Source: an uncultured Oscillospiraceae bacterium (GTDB lineage Bacteria; Bacillota; Clostridia; Oscillospirales; Oscillospiraceae). Taken from it: 61,397 nt of DNA. The notes beneath the pieces were generated by a model. It was not told where the DNA came from. It was given only the letters and a program-made list of their open reading frames with translations, and ran no database searches. How positions within the stretch are numbered: position 1 is the first letter of the stretch; the number at the start of each line of letters is the position of its first letter. The DNA is taken from positions 1 to 61,397 of the forward strand of contig CAJFQQ010000009.1 of NCBI GenBank assembly GCA_904419145.1, in the 5' to 3' direction. A program made the position numbers and the translations under genes. Below are positions 24,257 through 32,547 of the stretch, one piece after another.

Positions 24257-25282
24257 ATGAATTACGAGACACTGCGGCTGGAAAAGGGCATGTACGGCGA
24301 GAGCGGCCGGACGTTTACCCAGGTGCTGGAGGCTATGGACCCCAGCGAGAACTACCGGGGTACGGCCCTGGAGGGGATGGACGCCTTCCAGCGCCAACTC
24401 AAGCGATTTGACATCCACGTCAAGGGCGGCGGCAGCGACATGGTGGAGAAGTTCTTCCATACCACCGACTCCTCGGTGCTGTTTCCGGAGTTTGTCAGCC
24501 GGGTGGTGCGCCAGGGCATGGAGGAGGACAACATCCTCCCGGCCATCACCGCCACCACCACGAATTTTGTGGGTATGGACTACCGCTCTATCGCCTCGGT
24601 GACCAGTGAGGACGATAAGACCCTGAAGCTGGTGGACGAGGGCGGGGAGTTGCCCCAGACCGTGATGAAGACCCAGGAGAATCTGGTGAAGCTCCACAAG
24701 CGGGGGCGGATGCTGGTGGCCTCCTATGAGGCCATCCGTTTCCAGCGTCTGGATCTGTTCTCCGTCACGCTGCGGCAGATCGGCGCCCACATCGCCCGGA
24801 TGCACGTGGAAGACGCTATCGGCGTTATCATGAACGGCGACGGCAACAACAACGCCGCCGAGGCCCTGACCGTGGGTACCAGCCCCATCAGCGGCAGCGC
24901 CGGCACCCTGTCCTACGACGCCCTGCTGGACTTCTGGGCCCAGTTTGACCCCTACACCATGAACACCATGCTGGTGGGGGGCGACACCATGCTGAAACTG
25001 CTGAAACTGGACGAACTCCAGAATCCCCTGACGGGCCTCAACTTCCAGGGCACAGGCACCTTGACCACCCCTCTGGGGGCCACGCTCCTGCGCACCAGTG
25101 CCGTCCCCGCCGGAAAACTCATCGGCTTGGACAAGCACTACGCACTGGAGATGGTCAGCAGCGGCGATGTGCTGGTGGAGTATGACAAACTCATTGACCG
25201 GCAACTGGAGCGGGCGGCCATTACCAGCATCTCGGGCTTTGCAAAACTCTATCAGGATGCCAGCAAGGTCCTGACGATTTAA
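24257..25282 (+). CDS. Major capsid protein (XkdG-like)
   Basis: 341 residues. The sequence has the helical N-terminus, the central SRVVRQGMEEDNILPAITATTTNF block, and the end IDRQLERAAITSISGFAKLYQDAS expected of HK97-fold PBSX-type capsid proteins. The ATG at 24257 has GGGGAGG 8 bases upstream; an in-frame TTG at 24251 is less likely. It forms the head shell. Confidence 0.82.
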   Translation: MNYETLRLEKGMYGESGRTFTQVLEAMDPSENYRGTALEGMDAFQRQLKRFDIHVKGGGSDMVEKFFHTTDSSVLFPEFVSRVVRQGMEEDNILPAITATTTNFVGMDYRSIASVTSEDDKTLKLVDEGGELPQTVMKTQENLVKLHKRGRMLVASYEAIRFQRLDLFSVTLRQIGAHIARMHVEDAIGVIMNGDGNNNAAEALTVGTSPISGSAGTLSYDALLDFWAQFDPYTMNTMLVGGDTMLKLLKLDELQNPLTGLNFQGTGTLTTPLGATLLRTSAVPAGKLIGLDKHYALEMVSSGDVLVEYDKLIDRQLERAAITSISGFAKLYQDASKVLTI

Positions 25283-25287
25283 GGCCC

Positions 25288-25650
25288 ATGACGGAGGAGA
25301 TTTATACCATCGCCGCGGCCATTGCCATGCCGTCGGAGGGGGAGACGGACCTGCTGGAACTGCTGTGCGCAGCGGCGGAGCAGGAACTCACCGGGACCCT
25401 CCGCCCCGGTGTCACAACTGCGGACTGCCGGGAGGCATTCCTCTGTGCTGCCGGGTACCTGGCCGCGGCGGGGCTTCTGGCGGGCCGGAGCGGCCAGACA
25501 GAGCAGTTTACCGCCGGGGAGGTGTCCATCCGCACCGCCGCTGCCGGCAGCCGTGGCGCGGAACTGCGGGCCCTGGCGGAGAGGCTCATGGCCCCCTACA
25601 GCGACAGCGGCGGAGGCGGCGCCTTCGCCTTCCGGGAGGTGCCGGGATGA
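25288..25650 (+). CDS. Head-tail connector protein
   Basis: 120 residues, mainly helical, starting 5 bases after the capsid gene. EGETDLLELLCAAAEQELTGTLRPGVTTADCREAFLCAAGYLAA resembles the small gp6-like connector/adaptor proteins. Assignment rests on position and helical pattern. Confidence 0.6.
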   Translation: MTEEIYTIAAAIAMPSEGETDLLELLCAAAEQELTGTLRPGVTTADCREAFLCAAGYLAAAGLLAGRSGQTEQFTAGEVSIRTAAAGSRGAELRALAERLMAPYSDSGGGGAFAFREVPG

Positions 25651-25967
25651 GGGAACAGCTGGAAGCGGCCCTGGGAACCTACGGCCAGGCGGTGACCATC
25701 CGCCGTGGGGAGACAATCACGGCGTGCCGGGCCTTCCTCCAGCCGGTGCTGGCAAAGCGCCAGGAGGAGCCCAGAGAGGATACCCCTCTGGGCAGCGTGG
25801 ATGAGCGCCGCTGGCTGTATATCGGCACGGCACCGGTGGAGCGGTACGACACCGTGGAGGGCTGCGGCATGTCCTTCCTGGTGAAGGAGGCCACGCCGGT
25901 GTACCTGGGGGATACGATCCTGTACTGGCACGCCATTCTGTGGAAAGCCCGGGAGGTGAAGACGTGA
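25647..25967 (+). CDS. Head-closure/minor structural protein
   Basis: 106 residues, beta-rich (VTIRRGETITACRAFLQPVL; RRWLYIGTAPVERYDTVEG), resembling head-closure (gp16/XkdH-type) proteins. The ATG overlaps the stop of the preceding gene by 4 bases, and its own stop overlaps the next start. Function is by position. Confidence 0.6.
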   Translation: MREQLEAALGTYGQAVTIRRGETITACRAFLQPVLAKRQEEPREDTPLGSVDERRWLYIGTAPVERYDTVEGCGMSFLVKEATPVYLGDTILYWHAILWKAREVKT

Positions 25968-26467
25968 GCGCGTTGGAACTGGTGCGCACTGCAGTCTTGA
26001 ATGTGCTGCAGGCGGCGGATATCCCGGCGGCCGCCGCCTACAGCGACGACTGGGCGGCGACCTACGAGGCCCCCGTCCTCACCGTGGGCGTGGGGGGCGG
26101 CGGCAGCCTCCGGGTGGGGTTTCACGACTACCTGGGGGAGTGGTACGACGAAAAGACCGCCTCCTACCAGGAGCGGTACGGCAAGGAACTGGACGTGTCC
26201 CTGCTCCTGGACGCCTACGCCCCCCGAGCGGTGGGGGCTGCCGGCTGCGATACGCTGCTGGACCAGGTGCAGAACGTCCTCACCGCCTCGCCGCCGGCGG
26301 GGCTCCGGATGGGGGACATGGAGTGGGGAGAGGTGGACTTTGACCGGGAGGCGGATCTGTTCCGCCGGCGGGCCACCCTCCATTGCAGCGCCGCCTTCGT
26401 GGCAACCATTCAGGAGGAGACGGGACTGCTGCTGGATTTCAAATTGAAAGGAGAACTGCGCCATTGA
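25964..26467 (+). CDS. Putative tail-terminator/minor tail protein
   Basis: 167 residues starting at GTG 25964, which overlaps the previous stop by 4 bases. It sits just before the sheath gene, where the tail terminator or completion protein of myophages is encoded. The sequence has a helical start (LELVRTAVLNVLQAADIP) and a beta-rich body. I do not recognise a named family. Confidence 0.6.
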   Translation: MSALELVRTAVLNVLQAADIPAAAAYSDDWAATYEAPVLTVGVGGGGSLRVGFHDYLGEWYDEKTASYQERYGKELDVSLLLDAYAPRAVGAAGCDTLLDQVQNVLTASPPAGLRMGDMEWGEVDFDREADLFRRRATLHCSAAFVATIQEETGLLLDFKLKGELRH

Positions 26468-27513
26468 GTACCATGATTCATGAGCGCCCGGGGGTCTATT
26501 CCTCCTATGACGCATCCACCGTTGTCCGCAGCGGCGTGGGCAGCAAGGTGGTTGGCATTGCCGCCCAGTCCGAAAAGGGTGCTGTCGACGCGGTGACACT
26601 GCTGACCAGTTACGCCGCCGGCGTCACCGCCTTTGGGGAGACGGGGGCCATGACGCCCCTGCTGCGGCTGCTGTTCCTCAACGGGGCCACCGCTGTGAAG
26701 GCGGTGCGGGTGGAGAGCAGCACGACTTACACCGACGCCTTTGACCTGCTGGCTTTGGAGGAGGATATCCAGATCGTGGTCTGCGACAGCGCTGACGAGA
26801 CGGTACAGCAGGCCCTGCGCACCAGTATCGAGTCCGCCAGCGGAGCCCGCCGGGAGCGCATCGCCGTGGTAGGCGGGGACGACGAGGATGTGGAGGATTT
26901 GATTGCCCACGCCTCGGCCTTGAACAGCGAGCGCATGGTGCTGGTGGGACCGGATGTGCTGGACACGGCGGGGGAGAGTCTCAGCGGCGTCTACGCCGCG
27001 GCGGCCCTGGCGGGCCTTCTGGCCTCTAGCGCCGACCCGGCGGTGCCCATTAACGGCGCCGCCCTCCAGGGGCTGGGGGGCGTGGCCGTCCAGTACAGCG
27101 ACAACGATGTGGACCTGCTGGTTCGGGGCGGCGTCACGCCCCTGGAGGCGGTGGGCGGTGTTGTCAGCCCCATCCGGGGCATTACCACCCGCACCAAGAC
27201 CGGCGGTACTGCGGACAGCACCTGGCGGGAGCTGACCACGATCCTCATTGTGGACGATGTGATCCCCGCTGTGCGTACCGCTCTGCGCAGCAAATTTTCC
27301 CGCGCCAAGAACACCACCCAGACCCGGGGCGCCATCCGTTCCCAGGTGATCGTGGAACTGGAGCGGAAGGTGGCGCAGGAGATCATCGACAGCTACGGCG
27401 ACGTGACGGCGGAGGTGGACACCGCCGACCCCACGGTGTGCGTGGTGGAGTTCAGTTTCAGCGTCTCCCACGGCCTGAACCAGATCTACCTCACCGCCCA
27501 CATCACGGTGTAA
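26464..27513 (+). CDS. Contractile tail sheath protein
   Basis: 349 residues. It starts MIHERPGVYSSYDAS-like after a TTG start (26464) that overlaps the previous stop; AAAGGAG lies about 12 bases upstream, closer than to the ATG at 26473. The conserved C-terminal sheath domain is visible (TTILIVDDVIPAVRTALRSKF; RGAIRSQVIVELERK; FSVSHGLNQIYLTAHITV). It is short, as in R-type tailocins, compared with about 460 residues for XkdK. It shows that the tail is contractile. Confidence 0.88.
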   Translation: MSTMIHERPGVYSSYDASTVVRSGVGSKVVGIAAQSEKGAVDAVTLLTSYAAGVTAFGETGAMTPLLRLLFLNGATAVKAVRVESSTTYTDAFDLLALEEDIQIVVCDSADETVQQALRTSIESASGARRERIAVVGGDDEDVEDLIAHASALNSERMVLVGPDVLDTAGESLSGVYAAAALAGLLASSADPAVPINGAALQGLGGVAVQYSDNDVDLLVRGGVTPLEAVGGVVSPIRGITTRTKTGGTADSTWRELTTILIVDDVIPAVRTALRSKFSRAKNTTQTRGAIRSQVIVELERKVAQEIIDSYGDVTAEVDTADPTVCVVEFSFSVSHGLNQIYLTAHITV

Positions 27514-27526
27514 GAGGAGGGAGCCT

Positions 27527-27919
27527 ATGGCACAGACGATTGGATTCCCCACCAGCAGCGACATCTGGCTGGAGCTGGAGGGGAAGAAGGTGGCGGTGGT
27601 ACAGAGTTACACCGCCAAAGCCACCAAGACCAGCCAGGTGGTGGAGGCCTTCGGCGAGAAGGAGCCGGTGGCCACCATCGCCGGGCAGAACCAGTATCTG
27701 CTGGAACTGACCCGGCTCTACGCCACCGATACCGCCATCAGCGACGGCATCGACTTCTACAGCATTTCCGACTTCTCCCTGGTGATCTGCAAGCCCGACC
27801 GGAAGGTCATCTACAGCGGCTGCAACTGGAACGCCATTGCCGAGGAGGGGAAACTGGGGACCATGGTGGCGGAGAAGGTTTCCGTTATCGCCCGCAAGCG
27901 GATGGAAGTGAGCGCCTGA
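27527..27919 (+). CDS. Tail tube protein (XkdM-like)
   Basis: 130 residues, beta-rich. DIWLELEGKKVAVVQSYTAKATKTSQVVEAFGE and the central LELTRLY with DFYSISDFSLVICKPDRKVIYSGC match the PBSX XkdM tube group. It forms the inner tube inside the sheath. GAGGAGGG precedes the ATG. In PBSX-type clusters the next genes would be the tail chaperone and tape measure; here they are absent. Confidence 0.85.
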   Translation: MAQTIGFPTSSDIWLELEGKKVAVVQSYTAKATKTSQVVEAFGEKEPVATIAGQNQYLLELTRLYATDTAISDGIDFYSISDFSLVICKPDRKVIYSGCNWNAIAEEGKLGTMVAEKVSVIARKRMEVSA

Positions 27920-27920
27920 G

Positions 27921-28529
27921 ATGGACGAGCGGCAGGAACAGCAGATTGAGATCACCTTCCGGCTGAGTGCGGGCCTGCTGGGCCAGCTGGCGCGGCTGGT
28001 GGCGGCAGTCAGCGGTGGGGAGACAGGGGAGCGGCGGGAGACCGCCGCCCCCTCCCCGGAGACGGCGGCAGGTACCAGCGCGGAGGAGATCTCCAGCGGG
28101 AATTTTGATTTTCAGCGCTTCCGGGAGCTCTCCGCTCAGGGGACGGAGCCGGAGCTGCCGGAACAGAGAAGCGTCCCCCCGCAGGCGGCAGATCTGCCGG
28201 CCCAGGCTGTGGAACAGACGGCGCCGGCCCTCGAGAACCGGACGCTGCCCACGCCGGACCCGGAGACGGTACCGTTCCGGCGGCAGGTACCCGTGGTAGA
28301 GGAGCTTCCCACACGGGAGCCAGCACCGGCGGAGGTGACGGAGCTGCCGGATGTCCAGCGGACGGAGCACGTGGCCGCGGCGGAGGAGCCTGGGGCGGCT
28401 GCTCCAGCGCCTCAGCCGGGTGCTCCGGGAACCGCTGTCGTGGAACACACCAGGGAGGATGCGGAGGCGCTGTCCCGCCGCTTTGAGCGGGACGGCCGCC
28501 GTTACGACAGCGGATTTTCCCCATACTGA
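27921..28529 (+). CDS. 202-aa low-complexity protein in the tape-measure position
   Basis: An acidic, Pro/Glu/Ala-rich chain. The first 35 residues are amphipathic (QIEITFRLSAGLLGQLARLV), the middle is likely disordered, and the last 25 are charged (REDAEALSRRFERDGRRYDS followed by GFSPY). It starts one base after the tail tube stop and is followed 11 bases later by the LysM baseplate gene, so it fills the exact place of the tail chaperone and tape-measure genes. I recognise no function; it is far shorter than any usual tape measure. Confidence 0.75.
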   Translation: MDERQEQQIEITFRLSAGLLGQLARLVAAVSGGETGERRETAAPSPETAAGTSAEEISSGNFDFQRFRELSAQGTEPELPEQRSVPPQAADLPAQAVEQTAPALENRTLPTPDPETVPFRRQVPVVEELPTREPAPAEVTELPDVQRTEHVAAAEEPGAAAPAPQPGAPGTAVVEHTREDAEALSRRFERDGRRYDSGFSPY

Positions 28530-28540
28530 GAGGTGAAATC

Positions 28541-29113
28541 ATGGAATTGCAGCCTATGCGCTACAAGGACTATATCTGGCCCCACAATCCCCACACCTAT
28601 ACCATCTCCTTCCAGCGGCAGATTGCCGAGCACAAGGTGCCCTTCGGCCGCTACTGCATGCAGGATCTGGGACAGTCCTGCCGGATCCTCCGGGGGGAGG
28701 GGGAGTTCGCCGGGGAGGGGGCCTATGACGAATTCAAAAAGCTGGCCACCGTGTTCTACGGCGGGGGGCCGGGGCTGCTGGTCCACCCGGTCTGGCAGAT
28801 TTCCAACGCCTACTTTACCGCCCTCTCTGTGCGGCAGGAGCCGCTGCCGGACTATGTAGCCTACAGCTTTGAGTTCCGGGAGAGCTTCGACGGCTACAGC
28901 GAGGCGCTGGAGCGCCTGCCGGACAGCGGCGGCACCGCCACGGTGACTTCCGCCGTATCTGCGCCACGGGAGACCCACACCGTGGTGCAGGGGGACACCC
29001 TGTGGCGCATCGCCCTGCGGTACGGCACTACCCTGGAGGAACTGCTGGCGGTGAACCCGACTATCAAAAATCCCAATCTCATTGTGGTGGGGCAGGAGGT
29101 GGTGCTGCCGTGA
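28541..29113 (+). CDS. LysM-containing tail protein (XkdP-like)
   Basis: 190 residues. The N-terminal 125 residues form a tail-hub-associated domain (YIWPHNPHTYTISFQRQIAEH), and the C-terminal 45 residues are one LysM motif (THTVVQGDTLWRIALRYGTT...IVVGQEVVLP) that binds peptidoglycan or pins the baseplate hub. This order matches XkdP in PBSX. Its stop overlaps the next start. Confidence 0.85.
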   Translation: MELQPMRYKDYIWPHNPHTYTISFQRQIAEHKVPFGRYCMQDLGQSCRILRGEGEFAGEGAYDEFKKLATVFYGGGPGLLVHPVWQISNAYFTALSVRQEPLPDYVAYSFEFRESFDGYSEALERLPDSGGTATVTSAVSAPRETHTVVQGDTLWRIALRYGTTLEELLAVNPTIKNPNLIVVGQEVVLP

Positions 29114-30051
29114 TGACGGTACGGCTGCTCACCTATGACGGGCGGCAGTATTTGATGCCAACCCTCCTCACCTGGACGGTACGGCGCACCGGCAGCGTCC
29201 CGGCAGATGAGCTGGAGGTGGCAGCGGTGTACGACGGAGAGCTCCAGGAGGTGCTGCCGGATGTGTACCGGTTTGCCGCCTACCAGGACGACGAACTGAT
29301 CCTTCGGGGTGTAGTGGATGAGTACGAGGTGGAGGCGTCGGGGGAGGGCCTCCTGCTCCGCCTCGCCGGACGGGGCATGGCGGCGCTGCTGCTGGACAAC
29401 GAGGCGGAGGCAGCTACTTATCAGCAGGCCACTACGGCGGAGATCCTGCGCACCCACGTCACACCCTGGGGGATTTCCTGTCAACAGTGGCGGGATATGC
29501 AGATGCTGAACTACCGGGTCACCAGCGGCAGCAGCCAGTGGAAGGCCCTGTCGGACTTTACCAGCCGGGCGGGAGGGTTTACCCCCTGGTTCACGGCGGC
29601 GGGGGAGCTGGTGGTGGAACCCCTGGCGGGCAGCGGGGCGCGCCGGGTCATCGACGGCACGGCCCCGGTGCTCTCCTGCATCCGGAGGGAGAAACGCTAT
29701 GGAATTATCAGCCAGGTTCTCATTCGGGACAGAAACCAGCGGGTGATGCAGACCGTGGAGAACAGCGCGTTTATCCGCCGGGGCGGGGCGAGGCGACAAG
29801 TATTGTATATGCCCGGCGGCAGTACCTATGGTGCGGTGCGCTATACCGGCAATTACCAGATCGAAAAGTCCCAGGAGGGCGCACGGCAGACAGAACTGAC
29901 CCTCTCCGGGGCCTTTTCCGCATCGCCGGGGGATATTGCGGAGTTGTCCTATGAGCCCCTGAAGCTGTATGGGGTCTATGATGTGGTGGAGGCAGTCACC
30001 CGTGGCGGAAGCGGCGGGGAGACCACTACGCTGACGATGGAGGAGCGGTGA
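29113..30051 (+). CDS. Baseplate hub protein (XkdQ/gpD-like)
   Basis: 312 residues of the late-control gpD/XkdQ group. LTWTVRRTGSVPADELEVAA near the start, LRLAGRGMAALLLDNEAEAATYQQATTAEILRTHV near 80, and SSQWKALSDFTSRAGGFTPWFTAAGELVVEPL near 140 are typical of the hub that joins tube and spike. It overlaps the LysM gene by one base. Confidence 0.82.
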   Translation: MTVRLLTYDGRQYLMPTLLTWTVRRTGSVPADELEVAAVYDGELQEVLPDVYRFAAYQDDELILRGVVDEYEVEASGEGLLLRLAGRGMAALLLDNEAEAATYQQATTAEILRTHVTPWGISCQQWRDMQMLNYRVTSGSSQWKALSDFTSRAGGFTPWFTAAGELVVEPLAGSGARRVIDGTAPVLSCIRREKRYGIISQVLIRDRNQRVMQTVENSAFIRRGGARRQVLYMPGGSTYGAVRYTGNYQIEKSQEGARQTELTLSGAFSASPGDIAELSYEPLKLYGVYDVVEAVTRGGSGGETTTLTMEER

Positions 30052-30053
30052 CC

Positions 30054-30458
30054 ATGTGGATTGGACAAAAGATTGCAGACAGCACCCGGGCCCGGGAGGA
30101 CAGCACTGCTGTGGATCTGGGCATTACCACCATCGGCGGGAAGACCGTGGCGGCGGAGACCCGGGGAGAGGACAGAAACCTGCCGCTGTATGGCCCGTTC
30201 GGGTACTTTTGGTACCCGAATGCCGGTGATAGGGTGCTGGTGATCAAAGGCGGCGTCACCGGAGAGGAGCAGTGTGTAGCCGGAGTGGAGCAGGGAGAAT
30301 CACCGGAGGATTTGGCGGCGGGGGATATTTGTATCCAGACAGGGGAGGCATCCCTTTATCTCCATGCCGATGGCCGCATTGACCTGACCGGAACGCTGTA
30401 CGTCAACGGCACACTATATAAGCCGTGTACCTGCGAGACATTGGTGCCGGCAGAATGA
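30054..30458 (+). CDS. Baseplate spike protein (gpV/gp45-like)
   Basis: 134 residues. ITTIGGKTVAAETRGEDRNLPLYGPFGYFWYPNAGDRVLVIKGG is an OB-type domain of the spike family, and SLYLHADGRIDLTGTLYVNG is a short beta-helix-like stretch. The C-terminal KPCTCETLV is Cys-containing. The ATG at 30054 has GGAGGAG 8 bases upstream. It would puncture the target envelope. Confidence 0.75.
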   Translation: MWIGQKIADSTRAREDSTAVDLGITTIGGKTVAAETRGEDRNLPLYGPFGYFWYPNAGDRVLVIKGGVTGEEQCVAGVEQGESPEDLAAGDICIQTGEASLYLHADGRIDLTGTLYVNGTLYKPCTCETLVPAE

Positions 30459-30470
30459 GAGGGGGAGCAT

Positions 30471-30815
30471 ATGGAGTTACGTCTGGAAAATGGGGACTAT
30501 CTCCCCGACGGAAAAGGCGGCGTGGTGCGCCTGAGCGGGGATGAGGCACTCCTCCAGCGGGTGCTGTTCCGCCTGAGCGCCCGGCGGGGTGCCCTGCCTA
30601 TGCTGCCGGAGCTGGGGAGCCAGCTGTATCTGCTGGGGCGGGAACCGTCGGAGGCCAGGCTAGCCGCCGCCCGGCAGTACGCCGCCCAGGCGGTGTCCCC
30701 GGAGGGGCTGCAGGTAGAGGACCTGCAGCTCACGGAGCGGGGGGACGGACGGATGGACCTGACGGTGTGGCTCCGGGGGGAGGATGCCGCCCTCACTGCC
30801 ACAGTGGTTGTGTGA
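30471..30815 (+). CDS. Baseplate wedge protein (gp25/W, XkdS-like)
   Basis: 114 residues of the gp25-like lysozyme-related fold without catalytic function. QRVLFRLSARRGALPMLPELGSQLYLL and the following AARQYAAQAVSPEGLQVEDLQL are the family core. GGGGGAG precedes the ATG at 30471. Confidence 0.85.
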   Translation: MELRLENGDYLPDGKGGVVRLSGDEALLQRVLFRLSARRGALPMLPELGSQLYLLGREPSEARLAAARQYAAQAVSPEGLQVEDLQLTERGDGRMDLTVWLRGEDAALTATVVV

Positions 30816-30844
30816 GAGGGCAGTAAGAAGGAGGAAACAAGGGA

Positions 30845-31912
30845 TTGAAGACCATTGACGAAATCTATCGGGAGCTGCTGGAGACCTTCTCCAGCCAGTC
30901 CGGGTATCTGCCCAGTGCGTCCTGCGACCTCTCGGCCCGGCTCTACGCCGTGGCCGCACAGGTCCAGGCCCTGTATCTCCAGGCGGAGTGGGTCATGGGT
31001 CAGGCATTTCCCCAGACGGCCCAGGGGACCTATCTGGACTACCACGCCGAAACCCGGGGGATCCAGCGCAGCGTGGCCACAGCGGCGGAGGGGTATCTCC
31101 GCTTCCAGGTGGACACCGCCGTGGCCCAGGATCTGTCCATCCCGGCGGAGACGGTGTGTATGACCGTGGAGGGCCGGCGCTTCCAGACGGTGGAGGCGGC
31201 GGTGCTGGAGGCGGGGGAGCTGTATGTGGATGTGCTGTCAAAGGCTTTGGAGCCGGGAAGCGGCGGCAATGTGGCCGCAGGCACGGTCATCCGCATGGCG
31301 GTGGCCCCGGCGGGGGTGAAGAGCTGTACCAACCCCGCCGCCTTTGTGGGCGGGGCGGACCAGGAGGGCGACGAGGCCCTGCGTATTCGGGTACTGGACA
31401 GCTTCAAGCGTCTGCCCAACGGGGCCAACGCCGCCTTTTACGAGCGGGAGGCCATGAACTTCCCCGGTGTGGCGGCGGCCAAGGCCGTGGGGCGGGCCCG
31501 GGGTATCGGCACGGTGGATGTGTACGTTGCCACAGAGGCGGGCCTTCCTGGGACGGAGCTCCTGGAGGCCATTGAGGCGGACCTCCAGGCCAAGCGGGAG
31601 ATCGCCGTGGACGTGGAGGTCTGCGCCCCCCAGGAGCAGACCGTGGATGTGACGGTAGCCATCCAGGCGGCGGAGGGTTACACCTACGACCAAGCGGAGG
31701 ACGAAGCTGACGCCGCCATCCGGGCCCATTTCACCGGGGACCTGCTGGGGAAGGGTGTCACCCTGGCGGAGCTGGGCCACCTGCTCTACAGCCTGGAGAG
31801 CGTGTCCAATTACCATTTTACCGCCCCTGCGGCGGATGTGGCGGCGGTGGTGACGGCATTGCCCCGGCTGGGGAGCCTTACCATCAGCGATATGACAGAG
31901 GAGGAGACCTGA
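30845..31912 (+). CDS. Baseplate J-like protein (XkdT)
   Basis: 355 residues. The baseplate J/gp47 family builds the wedge and initiates contraction. AQGTYLDYHAETRGIQRSVATAAEG near 60, GSGGNVAAGTVIRMAVAP near 140, and DEALRIRVLDSFKRLPNGANAAFYEREAM near 180 are conserved. The start is TTG at 30845 with AAGGAGG about 10 bases upstream. Confidence 0.9.
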   Translation: MKTIDEIYRELLETFSSQSGYLPSASCDLSARLYAVAAQVQALYLQAEWVMGQAFPQTAQGTYLDYHAETRGIQRSVATAAEGYLRFQVDTAVAQDLSIPAETVCMTVEGRRFQTVEAAVLEAGELYVDVLSKALEPGSGGNVAAGTVIRMAVAPAGVKSCTNPAAFVGGADQEGDEALRIRVLDSFKRLPNGANAAFYEREAMNFPGVAAAKAVGRARGIGTVDVYVATEAGLPGTELLEAIEADLQAKREIAVDVEVCAPQEQTVDVTVAIQAAEGYTYDQAEDEADAAIRAHFTGDLLGKGVTLAELGHLLYSLESVSNYHFTAPAADVAAVVTALPRLGSLTISDMTEEET

Positions 31913-32478
31913 TGGCGGCATACGGAAACTACCTGCGGGCCCTCCTGGCACCGCTGGGGGTCTATGACCTCAGCACCGAGAGCCTCAGCGGCAGCGAGCT
32001 GGACGCCATGGGCGCTGGGCTGGACGATGTCAGCGACCAGCTGGCGTGGACAGAACGGGAGAGCATCCTCAGTACAGCGGAGGACGAGGGGCTCACCCTG
32101 CGAGAGGATCTGTTTGCCCGCCGCCCAGCCAATTACGGCACCGCCCTGCGCCGCGCCGCCATTGCCGCGCTGCTGCGCATCAGCGGCGACAGCTTCACCC
32201 TTCAGGACATCAACAGCGCCATCAGCGGCTGCGGCATCAAGGCGGAGGCCCTGGAGATGGGGGAGGGGCACATCCGCGTCATCTTCCCCGATGTGGCCGG
32301 GGTGCCCGAGGGCTTTGACCAGATGGAGGGTATTATCCTGGATATCATCCCCTGCCACCTGGCCACGGAGTTCTATTTCCGCTACCTCACCTGGGCCGAG
32401 TGTGAGGCCGCCGGGTACACCTGGGCCATGATCCATGAAGCGGAGTACACCTGGTATGAGTTTGAGCTGGCGGTATAG
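31912..32478 (+). CDS. DUF2313-type tail protein (XkdU)
   Basis: 188 residues. LRALLAPLGVYDLSTESLSGSELDAMGAGLDDVSDQL and TLREDLFARRPANYGTALRRAAIAALLRISGDSFTLQDIN are the family features; it links baseplate to tail fibres in related phages. It overlaps the XkdT stop by one base. No tail fibre gene follows it here. Confidence 0.85.
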   Translation: MAAYGNYLRALLAPLGVYDLSTESLSGSELDAMGAGLDDVSDQLAWTERESILSTAEDEGLTLREDLFARRPANYGTALRRAAIAALLRISGDSFTLQDINSAISGCGIKAEALEMGEGHIRVIFPDVAGVPEGFDQMEGIILDIIPCHLATEFYFRYLTWAECEAAGYTWAMIHEAEYTWYEFELAV

Positions 32479-32547
32479 CAAAGAACTCCGGCGGGACGCA
32501 GCGCATAGAATGAAACAGGCCTGTGGCCGGAAAGGAGAGAAGACACG

